DNA of 43,183 nt. Source: CAZPRY01 sp964589175 (GTDB lineage Bacteria > Fidelibacterota > UBA2242). The first letter of the stretch is position 1. Every line of letters starts with the position of its first letter. Position numbers and translations under genes: made by a program. The notes beneath the pieces are model-generated. The model was not told the origin of the DNA. It did not search any database and saw only the letters and a list, made by a program, of their open reading frames with translations. Location: contig CAZPRY010000034.1 in the NCBI GenBank assembly GCA_964589175.1, positions 1 to 43,183 on the forward strand, written 5' to 3'. Positions 30,757 to 38,206 of the stretch are shown here, in pieces.

Positions 30757-31236
30757 CTATTTGTGCTCGTGTTGCTCGGGGCCAAAATAGGCTTTGCGAA
30801 ATTTATCCGTCAATTCTTTCAACTTATCGGTGTTAAATGTCTCAAGCGACTGCTTGGTCTTCATCGCCGTTACCAGCATCTCATGTAACAGAGACACCTT
30901 ACCTAAATAGGCAGTATACTCGGCTGATTTGACATCCTCAACCGGTTTGATGCGCTGGGTCAGAAAATACTGGGATACGATCTCCTGGATTTCATCGGCA
31001 TGCTTTTCTTTGTTCATCACCCAGCGCACGATCTGATTGTAGTTGATTTCCCCGGCTTGCGAAAGTTCAGCAATCATCTTGATCGATTTTTCGATGGTTT
31101 GAATATGTTCTTCGATCATCGAAAAACGCATTTCATCGCCGTAAATCCCGCATGGAATTTCGCAGTGGGCATACGTGCGATTTCCAATCCCGAAAAATAC
31201 CAGCAAGAACACAACAGCTAAAAATAACCTTTTCAT
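30757..31236 (-). CDS. sodN: Nickel superoxide dismutase, exported form
   Basis: A 159-residue precursor. The nickel hook HCxxPCGxY is complete (HCEIPCGIY, precursor residues 24-32), so His1, Cys2 and Cys6 of the mature chain can bind Ni. It is followed by a helical bundle of normal NiSOD type (RWVMNKEKHADEIQEIVSQYFLTQRI). In front of the hook lies a Sec-type signal peptide (MKRLFLAVVFLLVFFGIG) ending TYA. Signal peptidase cleavage after TYA would expose His1 directly. That would replace the separate SodX protease used in Streptomyces; no sodX-like gene is nearby. AGGAGG at 31243-31248 lies 6 bases from the ATG. It converts superoxide to O2 and H2O2, here probably in the periplasm. Confidence 0.92.
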   Translation of the reverse strand: MKRLFLAVVFLLVFFGIGNRTYAHCEIPCGIYGDEMRFSMIEEHIQTIEKSIKMIAELSQAGEINYNQIVRWVMNKEKHADEIQEIVSQYFLTQRIKPVEDVKSAEYTAYLGKVSLLHEMLVTAMKTKQSLETFNTDKLKELTDKFRKAYFGPEQHEHK

Positions 31237-31316
31237 TGAATACCTCCTGTTTTCTGGAATTTAGAGAAAACTGATTCAGGAAAGTTGCAAATTAAAGGGG
31301 CACGGAGTTGTTCTTT

Positions 31317-31359
31317 GGATAATCCGGCAAAAAAGCCCCGGATCGTGTTTGGATTATCC
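31317..31359. promoter_or_regulatory. Paired GGATWATCC operator in the sodN-nagA intergenic region
   Basis: GGATAATCC (31317-31325) and GGATTATCC (31351-31359) are each near-perfect palindromes of GGAT and ATCC around one base. They are inverted copies of each other. Their centres are 34 bases apart, close to three helical turns. The right copy overlaps the -35 of the nagA promoter. This looks like a repressor pair able to act on nagA, sodN or both. Confidence 0.5.
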
Positions 31360-31377
31360 TGAAAATTATGATAAAAT
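31349..31377 (+). promoter_or_regulatory. Probable promoter of nagA
   Basis: TTGGAT (31349-31354) and TAAAAT (31372-31377) are 17 bases apart. They lie 27 bases before the chosen nagA start. Confidence 0.55.
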
Positions 31378-31404
31378 TAGTACTGGAATTGAAGGATGAA
31401 TGAA

Positions 31405-32577
31405 ATGAAAACGATTTGCTTACATAATGCGACGGTCTATACCGGAATCACAAAATTAGATAAAAGCACGGTTATCATTAACGATAATAAGATCGCCGAT
31501 GTAATTTCTAATGAACGTTTCAAGAAAATGGCGTTGCCGGAAAATGCCGTCATTCACTACCTGAATGGTGCGAACGTGGCCCCGGGGTTTATCGATACGC
31601 ACATTCACGGGCTGCACGGATTCGATACCACGGATGGCAAAACGGAATCGATCCTGGAGATGTCCCGAGCGCTGCTAGACTACGGCGTAACGGCCTTCTG
31701 CCCTACCCTCTATCCCCAACCCCATGACCAATTCTTACAGTCCATTCGTGCCGTGGTAGGTGCTATCGGCAAGGAACCCGGTGCAAAAATCCTGGGAATG
31801 CATCTTGAAGGTCCCTTTGTATCCCCGGAAAAACCGGGTGTTCTGCCGCCTTCCGAAATGCAGCCCGTCAATCTCGATCTGGCCAAGGAGTACATCGATG
31901 CTGCCGAAGGGCATATCGCCATTATGACTGTAGCGCCTGAATTGAAGAACATGCACAGCCTGGCCCTTTATCTTGGCCAGAACAACATCGTTACTTCGGC
32001 CGGGCATAGCAACGCCACCTACGAGAATATGCTTGAAGGAATGCAAGCCGGCATACTGCATTCGACACACTTTTTTAATGCAATGAGGAGAATCCACCAC
32101 CGCGATCCTGGCGTTGTGGGGGCAATCATGATCCACCCCAATGTCTCCTGTGAGATCATCGGTGACGGCTACCACGTACATCCGGCTTTGATTAAGATGC
32201 TGATGAATGTCAAGCCGATCCATAAGATCATCCTGGTCACCGACGCATTGCGACCTACCGGCCAGAAATCAGGTCCGATGTATGCCAACGGTGAAGAGGT
32301 TTATCTCGAAGACGGTCTGTTCAAACGCAAGACAGATAACGCGATTGCGGGTTCTTCTCTGACAATGATCAAAGGTGTTAAGCATCTATCAGAAATGGGC
32401 ATCCCTATGACCGACATATTGCGCATGACCAGCGCTAATCCCGCAAACGTCCTCAGCCGGCAGCATGAAACGGGTTTACTGATCCCGGGCAAAGACGCCG
32501 ACGTGGTCGTCTTCGATAAAGAGTTTAATATCCTGATGACAATTGTGAAGGGCCAGATCAGGAGATTTTCAGCCTGA
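31405..32577 (+). CDS. nagA: N-acetylglucosamine-6-phosphate deacetylase
   Basis: A 390-residue amidohydrolase-superfamily enzyme that removes the acetyl group of GlcNAc-6-P in amino-sugar catabolism and cell-wall recycling. Motifs: APGFIDTHIHGLHGFDTTD, GMHLEGPFVSPEKPGV (metal Glu), SAGHSNATYENM, HSTHFFNAMRRIHHRDPGVVG, catalytic Asp in ILVTDALRPTG, and LTMIKGVKHLSEMGIPMTDILRMTSANPANVL. I chose the ATG at 31405 because GAAGGA (31391-31396) is 8 bases away. An in-frame ATG at 31396 would overlap that site. No nagB, nagK or transport gene is nearby. Confidence 0.94.
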   Translation: MKTICLHNATVYTGITKLDKSTVIINDNKIADVISNERFKKMALPENAVIHYLNGANVAPGFIDTHIHGLHGFDTTDGKTESILEMSRALLDYGVTAFCPTLYPQPHDQFLQSIRAVVGAIGKEPGAKILGMHLEGPFVSPEKPGVLPPSEMQPVNLDLAKEYIDAAEGHIAIMTVAPELKNMHSLALYLGQNNIVTSAGHSNATYENMLEGMQAGILHSTHFFNAMRRIHHRDPGVVGAIMIHPNVSCEIIGDGYHVHPALIKMLMNVKPIHKIILVTDALRPTGQKSGPMYANGEEVYLEDGLFKRKTDNAIAGSSLTMIKGVKHLSEMGIPMTDILRMTSANPANVLSRQHETGLLIPGKDADVVVFDKEFNILMTIVKGQIRRFSA

Positions 32578-32613
32578 TCGATCGGATCAATTTATTTTCA
32601 AAGGGTGATAATA

Positions 32614-32885
32614 AAACCCACTTGATCCGACGGGCCAACACTTCTACCCTGCATTCACAGCTTTCGACGTCGGCTTGAAAGTGGGTTTCCCTCGCTAAAA
32701 CAATTTTCAATCCGCGCCAGCGGGTCTACCCGTCTAGCGCTGCAGACGGGTCAAATTGGTTTTACCTTTGTCTGTCTCAATTTAAAAACCCGGTTGGCTC
32801 CGCGCGCCGGAGGCGTCCCTATGGGAAAACCGGATTTCCTTTGGTAAACCAATTTCCGGCCGCCTTAAGCGGACTAAATTGGTTT
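32614..32885. repeat. REP-like palindrome array A (left of the RAYT gene)
   Basis: This fills most of the 343-base space between the convergent nagA and RAYT genes; no gene is present. Units: 32614-32688 (75 bases, ends AAACCCACTT / AAGTGGGTTT, family I); 32697-32764 (ends AAACAATTTT / AAATTGGTTT, family II with one base lost); 32786-32837 (ends AAACCCGGTT / AACCGGATTT, family III); 32846-32885 (40 bases, AAACCAATTT / AAATTGGTTT, family II with inner CCGC-GCGG hairpin). A lone AACCGGGTTT right arm is at 32901-32910. All units start AAAC and end with GGTTT-like termini and can form stem-loops on both strands. Confidence 0.85.
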
Positions 32886-32920
32886 TAGTCTTCTCCCTTT
32901 AACCGGGTTTGGGTTTTTGC

Positions 32921-33490
32921 TCAGTCAAAAAGCCATCGATCGATATTCTTTTCACGATCCCCAATATCGCCATTGACGAAATCCGCATATTCCGCCGGAC
33001 TCTGAAAATAGCTCCCATAAAATCCATTCCTGAACTCCTCCGGGTTCTGCTTCAGTAACTCCGCATAATTTGAGAATTTCCAATCTTCCGGTCGTTCCAC
33101 CAATTGGGCTTTGACAGGATTCAGATGGATATATCGGCACAAATAAATCGCATAGTCCTCACGATCCACAAATACACTTTTAAAGGGCCCTTCGAATACA
33201 TGCCCGCTGCGCTGATATTTACGATTGAAATACTTGGCATAGGCAAGTTGCAGTCTTTGGAAAAATTCGGAAAGAATGTCTTCGGATTTAAGTTTCAGAT
33301 AAAAATGAAAATGATTCGGCATCAGGCACCAGGCAGGAGTCCAAAAGAGATTTTGCATCCCGAGTTTATGGGCCTTCTGCATAAACCAATTGTAATCTTG
33401 AGGTTCAAGAAACAGGGTCATGTGATTATTGCCCCGGTTGAACACGTGAACCAGGGTATTTTCCAGGAAGTTAAGGAAGCGATAAGGCAT
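32921..33490 (-). CDS. REP-associated tyrosine transposase (RAYT, Y1/HUH family)
   Basis: The protein has 189 residues. It shows an early HVFNRGNNHMTLF, the metal-binding HUH motif in WCLMPNHFHFYLK, and the helix carrying the nucleophilic Tyr in LQLAYAKYFNRKYQRSGHVFEGPFKS. It continues with YLCRYIHLNPVKAQLVERPEDWKFSNYAE, the standard RAYT/TnpA_REP signature. RAYTs are single-copy domesticated IS200-like transposases that process REP hairpins. Here the gene lies between palindrome arrays A and B, which are its natural substrate candidates. The ATG at 33490 has GGAG 11 bases upstream. It appears intact. Confidence 0.93.
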   Translation of the reverse strand: MPYRFLNFLENTLVHVFNRGNNHMTLFLEPQDYNWFMQKAHKLGMQNLFWTPAWCLMPNHFHFYLKLKSEDILSEFFQRLQLAYAKYFNRKYQRSGHVFEGPFKSVFVDREDYAIYLCRYIHLNPVKAQLVERPEDWKFSNYAELLKQNPEEFRNGFYGSYFQSPAEYADFVNGDIGDREKNIDRWLFD

Positions 33491-33512
33491 TTTTCAGATA
33501 TCTCCGCTACTT

Positions 33513-33829
33513 AAAACCAGTTTTTCCCACGGGGACACCTCCGGCGCAGCGAAGCCAAACTGGTTTTGTTGTTACTCAATCATTCAATGTCGGATTGAAA
33601 GTGGGTTTTCACCGATAAACCAATTTTCGCGAAGCCAAATTGGTTTTGTTCTTCACCAATTTGAAACCCGGTTGGCTCCGCGAAACCGGGTTTTCTTCCT
33701 TAAACCAATTTCCGACTGTCGAAGGCGGACTAAATTGGTTTTAATCTCCATCCGAATTCCGGTTACCCCGATAGGTCAACATATTCGCTAGGTATCTACA
33801 TCTTCGCGTATCGGGGTGAAACCGGGTTT
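33513..33829. repeat. REP-like palindrome array B (right of the RAYT gene)
   Basis: This fills the 347 bases between the RAYT start and the FISUMP lipoprotein stop; no gene is present. Units: 33513-33567 (AAAACCAGTTT / AAACTGGTTTT, a family II variant with compensating change in both arms); a lone family I right arm at 33599-33608 preceded by GTCGGATTGA; 33617-33647 (31 bases, family II, with inner TTCGCGAA); 33664-33693 (30 bases, family III short); 33702-33741 (40 bases, family II); 33757-33829 (73 bases, family III long, arms CCGGTT-ACCCCGATA and TATCGGGGT-GA-AACCGG). The last ends 8 bases before the stop codon complement of the next gene. Confidence 0.85.
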
Positions 33830-33837
33830 CATCGATA

Positions 33838-35667
33838 TCACTCATCCCTCACGCAACGTACCGAAAACCCCCAGTGCTTATCGAAGCCGCTACGCTCGAC
33901 TCCTGAATAATCGTAATGCAGTATCCAGGTCAACGCGATTGTACCATAGCTCTTCGTAGAGGACCAGAAGTAGGCGTAGGTACCCATATAGTAGTAATTG
34001 CCGTAGTTGCTGCGGTAGCCGCCAGGCGACGCGGAAAAGCCACTTTCATTAGTTGCGCCCGAATTGGGACTAATCCAATGACTTGTACCGGTTTCTTTCA
34101 TTTTACCACCTGCAATACTACTTCCGCCAAGATAATCAACTAATGTCTGCCATTCTTCATCACTGGGCATATGCCAACCTTCCGGTGCTATTTGGCGACT
34201 ATCAGTCACCGCATCCCAGTTGTATAGACGCCCATAAGTCGCTACATTCGATGCATAGTTATCATAATTACAGTAAGCTCCGATTGCGTAGTTGCCCCAT
34301 CCTCTATTGTCGGTAACATTAGGAATAGCATCGCCATTGCGGCAGTGCGTCACTTTCAGATTTTCCGCCATCCACCATTGGTCGCCAATTTTAACAGTCT
34401 GATAAGTATTGCCGTCAATGTCGGCCACGGTTCCGGTCTCATAAGGTAATTGCTGAGTCGTGAAACTCCATATTGGTCCCACGGTTTCTAATCCATTATC
34501 ATCCCTCGCTTTTATTTTCCAGTAGTACGTTATGCCGTAATCCAATTCACCCGGATCATAACTGGCACTGGTATAATCACTCCCTATCAAGGGTGGATTA
34601 GAAGACGTTCCGAAGTAAATATCATACGTCAAGGTATCGTCATCCGGATCTATACAATCCCAACCGAGATCTGCATTTATTCCCTGGTCCGTTGCGCCAT
34701 CAGCAGGACTGGGATTTGAGGGTGTTTCGGGAAATGATCCCATTCGGATCGACTTACTGTATCCATATACAGACAGGTAACTTTCATACTGAGCAGCTAC
34801 ACGATATTGATATGTTTGCCCGAACTCAATATTTGTATCGTCGTGCCGTTCACTATTCGGGATCAATTCAATCAATCGGTCATACTCCCCCCCAGCGATT
34901 GATCGTTCAATCAGGTAGCCAGTTTCGAATTCACAGCCGTCATGCCAGATAATCTGAATACTAGTCAATCCGTTCTGTGTTACCAGGATATCACTCGGCG
35001 CCGATAGGCTGTTTTCGCAAATCGTGGAAATATTATTTGAAATGACATCCCCCCTATAACCGTATACTCTGTAACTGTTTTCCACATTGATTTCAGGATC
35101 GTTGTCAGTCCAGCTGTTTAGATTCTCTTCGACAATGGCATAAGCTACAATCCAATCACCATCGGCGATTTTTCTGTCAACCTTGAATCCATCCTCGCCA
35201 TTGCTGTTATCCGTCCAGGTAAGACGCAGATTAGCCAGGTTGATCTGTTCAATTTGAAGATTTGTGGGAGCTGGAAACGGGATGATTGTATTCGTTTCTA
35301 TTGATCCGGAAACGTTTTCACCGGCATACGCATAAGCCCGGTAGATATTGGTGTCGGCCGGGACTGCGTTTGTATCCGAATATTCGTGTACATTTTTCGC
35401 CACGGAAGCATATTCCACCAGCCACTCTCCGCTACCTATTTTACGGTCAATCTTGAATCCATCAATCCGCTCATCGGTTCTCTTCCAGGTCAGTTTGGCA
35501 GTATGGATGTTCTGCTGGACAATCTGCAATTTCTCAGGCGCCCAGTCCGCCGGATCGAGCCCTGAGTCCGGATCGTAGGGGTTTCCCCGGACAGGATCTT
35601 TCGAGCAAACGCGTAAAAATATGATGAAAGTCAGGAGAATAATAAAAGCAAATTTACCTCTCATCAT
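33838..35667 (-). CDS. Lipoprotein with four FN3 repeats and a C-terminal FISUMP domain
   Basis: The protein has 609 residues. A lipoprotein signal ends at the Cys of FLRVC (about residue 21). Four fibronectin type III-like modules follow (about 42-125, 127-210, 212-305, 310-400); the second to third show repeats such as 'GFKVDRKIADGDWIVAYA'. The last 200 residues are a Fibrobacter succinogenes major paralogous (FISUMP) domain: TYQTVKIGDQWWMAENLK, NVATYGRLYNWDAVTD, APEGWHMPSDEEWQTLVDYLGG, FWSSTKSYG and GFSVRCVRDE. Likely a surface- or periplasm-anchored recognition protein. Two adjacent ATGs (35667, 35664) follow GGAGA; the second has the better spacing. It is bracketed by palindrome arrays. 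Confidence 0.85.
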   Translation of the reverse strand: MMRGKFAFIILLTFIIFLRVCSKDPVRGNPYDPDSGLDPADWAPEKLQIVQQNIHTAKLTWKRTDERIDGFKIDRKIGSGEWLVEYASVAKNVHEYSDTNAVPADTNIYRAYAYAGENVSGSIETNTIIPFPAPTNLQIEQINLANLRLTWTDNSNGEDGFKVDRKIADGDWIVAYAIVEENLNSWTDNDPEINVENSYRVYGYRGDVISNNISTICENSLSAPSDILVTQNGLTSIQIIWHDGCEFETGYLIERSIAGGEYDRLIELIPNSERHDDTNIEFGQTYQYRVAAQYESYLSVYGYSKSIRMGSFPETPSNPSPADGATDQGINADLGWDCIDPDDDTLTYDIYFGTSSNPPLIGSDYTSASYDPGELDYGITYYWKIKARDDNGLETVGPIWSFTTQQLPYETGTVADIDGNTYQTVKIGDQWWMAENLKVTHCRNGDAIPNVTDNRGWGNYAIGAYCNYDNYASNVATYGRLYNWDAVTDSRQIAPEGWHMPSDEEWQTLVDYLGGSSIAGGKMKETGTSHWISPNSGATNESGFSASPGGYRSNYGNYYYMGTYAYFWSSTKSYGTIALTWILHYDYSGVERSGFDKHWGFSVRCVRDE

Positions 35668-35692
35668 CGCTCTCCGTTTTCTATTTTCTTAT

Positions 35693-36009
35693 AAACCAAT
35701 TTTCAATCCGTGCCAACGGATCAAATCGGTTTATTCTCAGAAGGCGTCTCTAAAACCCACTTGATCCGACGGGCTAGAACTCCTGTTCTGCGTTCCCATT
35801 CTCAAACGTCGGATTGAAAGTGGGTTTACTTCAGCAAACCAATTTCCGTGAGGCGGAGCCGGACTAAATTGGTTTTGGCCTTTCCCCAGACAGCAATACC
35901 CAATTGGCTTTCCTTTCTTCCTTACCATCGATTCGAGACCCGGTTGTCCCGATGGGTTTGTATCTTCTCTTTGTATGCAAACTTCGCACATCGGGATGAA
36001 ACCGGGTTT
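35693..36009. repeat. REP-like palindrome array C (upstream of the FISUMP gene)
   Basis: This fills the 348 bases between the FISUMP gene and the PEGA gene stop; no gene is present. Units: 35693-35732 (40 bases, family II, inner hairpin ATCCGT-GCCA-ACGGAT); 35753-35827 (75 bases, family I, same length and ends as the unit at 32614); 35836-35875 (40 bases, family II); 35938-36009 (72 bases, family III long, arms ACCCGGTT-GTCCCGATG and CATCGGGAT-GA-AACCGGGT). The last unit ends 6 bases before the PEGA gene stop, as its counterpart in array B does for the FISUMP gene. Confidence 0.85.
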
Positions 36010-36015
36010 TGTGTG

Positions 36016-37983
36016 TTAATCACGATAACTTGTCTGTTTGATCCAACTATAAACGCCAAAAACCATTGGAACCACCGAAACGGAATAAGAAACATCCCGG
36101 TAATTGTAAAAGGTCTGGGTGTTTTTCCAGGTGGCATCTGCCAGGCTGTTGGTTGTGGCGTTCTGATAATCCTGATAATATTCATCACCTTTCAGATTAC
36201 AGTAATACCCGGCACCCAGGCATACGACTCCGGCAGTAAAGTTAAGCCATTTCCGGCGATTCCAGGTTTTACGCTTTGCCAGACGGCTACCCGCATAAGT
36301 CTGCATTTCGAAGATCAGTTTTTTCTGTTCCCCTTCCGATAATGTCACTTTCTGCGAGGCATCCAGGAACTTCGGATGCTTGAGGGTGACATCGTATTCT
36401 CCGACTAACACCGAAAGGACGGCAGGGGATGTTTTGGGCTGTAGTTGCTGGTTCAGGAAAATCTGGGCTCCCTGCGTTTCGGGCGGCTGACTGACGATGC
36501 TCAGCACTGCCGAAATGGGTTGAGGAGTCAAGGTTATGGCCTGGCGGTCACCGATTTTCAAATAGACATCGCGCTGATCGTCACGGTGGTTTTCCCTGCT
36601 TGCTTTAAAAACATATTTCCCCGGTGCAAGATCGATGCTATAACTATCCCGGCCCATTTTCTTCTCATCCAGGTAAATATCCGCTCCCTCGGCTTGTACG
36701 GTGACCGTGCCGTAATTCTGGGTCAACACTAAATGCTGTTCGGTCTTTGTCCCGTCGGAAACATTCAATTCTTTTTCTTCCGTCAGCCAGAGAACCTTCT
36801 CGACACGGACCCTGTAATTGCCGGACGGTTGTTGAGAATTCCGATAAGGTGTCTTTCCCACTTTAACGTTATCGACAAAGACATCCGCTTCAACAGGTTC
36901 CGATGTAACGGCCAATTCACCGAAAGCCGGTTTCAGACTTAAGGTGATTTTACGGTCTTCGCCGTCTTTCAAGTCGACGGATTGCTCATCAGAGTGGTAC
37001 AGGTTTTTTTCAGCCTTTACTGTATGCGCCCCACTTTCTATCATAGTCCGCGGTACTTCTGACACGCCAATCTCTTTACCGTCCAGCAGAATCCGATCAG
37101 CCGCCGGTTGCGTGCTGATTTGTATGTAAGCAGATTTGGGTTTCAATTTAATCAACGGGACTTCTTTGGTCACGCCTTCCGACAGTGTAATCGTGGTGGA
37201 TTGCGGATAGTAAAGACTTTTGCGCAATGTGATCTCGTGTTCTCCGGAAATGAGATTATCCACAAATGGGGTCATTCCTACTTTCTGTCCGTTGATATAA
37301 ACCTCGGCTTCTCCCGGCTCGGAATTGATGATTACCATGGCGGGCAGTTTCAAAACACTCCCGGACGTTCCAGGCTCCATCGCAATCTGAACAGTCTGTT
37401 CGTTTTCCAGATCAATGGTCTGGGCCTGATCCCGGAACCCATCTTTGGTAAACTGGAATTCATATCTGCCTTTGGGTAATTCAAAGACAGCAGTTCGCCC
37501 TTTGATCTGTACCGGTGCATAATTGCCGCGCTTCACATATATGTCGGGCTCGTTGATTCGCAAGGTCAGCCTGTATAACGCCTCGATGCCCGTTTCACTG
37601 CCCAATTCGATCTTCCAGACCTCTTTTTCTTTAAGAGAAATGCCGTATTCGGACAGGATTATTTTCAGGGGTTTGAAACCGGATCGATAGATCTCCAGCA
37701 CTCGTTCGTTCGCGGAGAGATAGACCATGTCCAACCCGGGTTTGTCATCAACTTTCACCACACCGTTATAGGACTCATAACTGAATCCGTCCATATTGGA
37801 AATCACCTGAATGGCAGCGCAGAATTTACCATTTACGTCACGTACCGCGACGATTTCAGAGGATAGTCTCTTCGGTGTACCTAGGATCCGTAATTCCGAT
37901 TCCTGGCCTGATAGAAAGCATGTTCCGAAGATCATCAGCATGATCGAATCCGCGATTCTCTTTTTCAATGTCATTTTTTCCAT
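36016..37983 (-). CDS. Exported PEGA-repeat protein
   Basis: The protein has 655 residues. A signal peptide covers about 1-26 (RIADSIMLMIFGTCFLSG). Residues 30-125 form a module shared with the protein at 40095-43183 (YNGVVKVDDKPGLDMVYLSANERVLEIYRSG...PLKIILSE.GIS.KEKEVWKI). At least five PEGA repeats follow (about 135-570), each with a 'VxINSEPGEAEVYINGQKVGxTPF' type opening and a 'GEHEITLRKxLYYPQS' type close. The end has a stretch GAGYYCNLKGDEYYQDY that may be a membrane or beta-barrel-like tail. PEGA domains typically serve surface-layer or envelope adhesion roles. It is one of four exported proteins in the same orientation. Confidence 0.85.
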   Translation of the reverse strand: MEKMTLKKRIADSIMLMIFGTCFLSGQESELRILGTPKRLSSEIVAVRDVNGKFCAAIQVISNMDGFSYESYNGVVKVDDKPGLDMVYLSANERVLEIYRSGFKPLKIILSEYGISLKEKEVWKIELGSETGIEALYRLTLRINEPDIYVKRGNYAPVQIKGRTAVFELPKGRYEFQFTKDGFRDQAQTIDLENEQTVQIAMEPGTSGSVLKLPAMVIINSEPGEAEVYINGQKVGMTPFVDNLISGEHEITLRKSLYYPQSTTITLSEGVTKEVPLIKLKPKSAYIQISTQPAADRILLDGKEIGVSEVPRTMIESGAHTVKAEKNLYHSDEQSVDLKDGEDRKITLSLKPAFGELAVTSEPVEADVFVDNVKVGKTPYRNSQQPSGNYRVRVEKVLWLTEEKELNVSDGTKTEQHLVLTQNYGTVTVQAEGADIYLDEKKMGRDSYSIDLAPGKYVFKASRENHRDDQRDVYLKIGDRQAITLTPQPISAVLSIVSQPPETQGAQIFLNQQLQPKTSPAVLSVLVGEYDVTLKHPKFLDASQKVTLSEGEQKKLIFEMQTYAGSRLAKRKTWNRRKWLNFTAGVVCLGAGYYCNLKGDEYYQDYQNATTNSLADATWKNTQTFYNYRDVSYSVSVVPMVFGVYSWIKQTSYRD

Positions 37984-38206
37984 AGTTCCAGAAAGGTTTA
38001 TTAGTTAATTAGTTTATTGGTCAATTGGTATATTCGTTTATTGGTTGAACTTGTTGAATTGGGGAGAGTCACCTCTATCCGAATGGTTTCCCCATATTTT
38101 CCGTTCTCCGTCTTCCTGTCTTCCGTTTTCCGTCCTCCGTTTACCCGTCTCCTGATTTCCATCATCATTCATCCTACATTTTACTTTCTCCATTATTGAA
38201 CCAGGT
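37984..38206. other. Intergenic region between the PEGA and LPP20-like genes
   Basis: No gene is present. The PEGA gene promoter should be here, reading left. Unlike the three neighbouring gaps it has no AAACC/GGTTT palindromes. It holds a pyrimidine-rich heptamer repeat (38098-38148) and AT-rich TTATTGGT-like motifs near 38030-38047. Confidence 0.45.
38098..38148. repeat. Heptamer tandem repeat YYTCCGT
   Basis: Seven consecutive copies are visible: TTTCCGT, TCTCCGT, CTTCCTGT, CTTCCGT, TTTCCGT, CCTCCGT, TTACCCGT. Two of them carry an extra base. On the reverse strand the unit is purine-rich (ACGGARR) and lies about 115-165 bases upstream of the PEGA gene start. Confidence 0.7.

Noticed and set aside
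32614..36009. Possible CRISPR array or integron attC cassette array
   Set aside because: Units are palindromic, differ in length and family, and have no constant spacer. There are no cas genes or integrase, and no RYYYAAC...GTTRRRY core sites.
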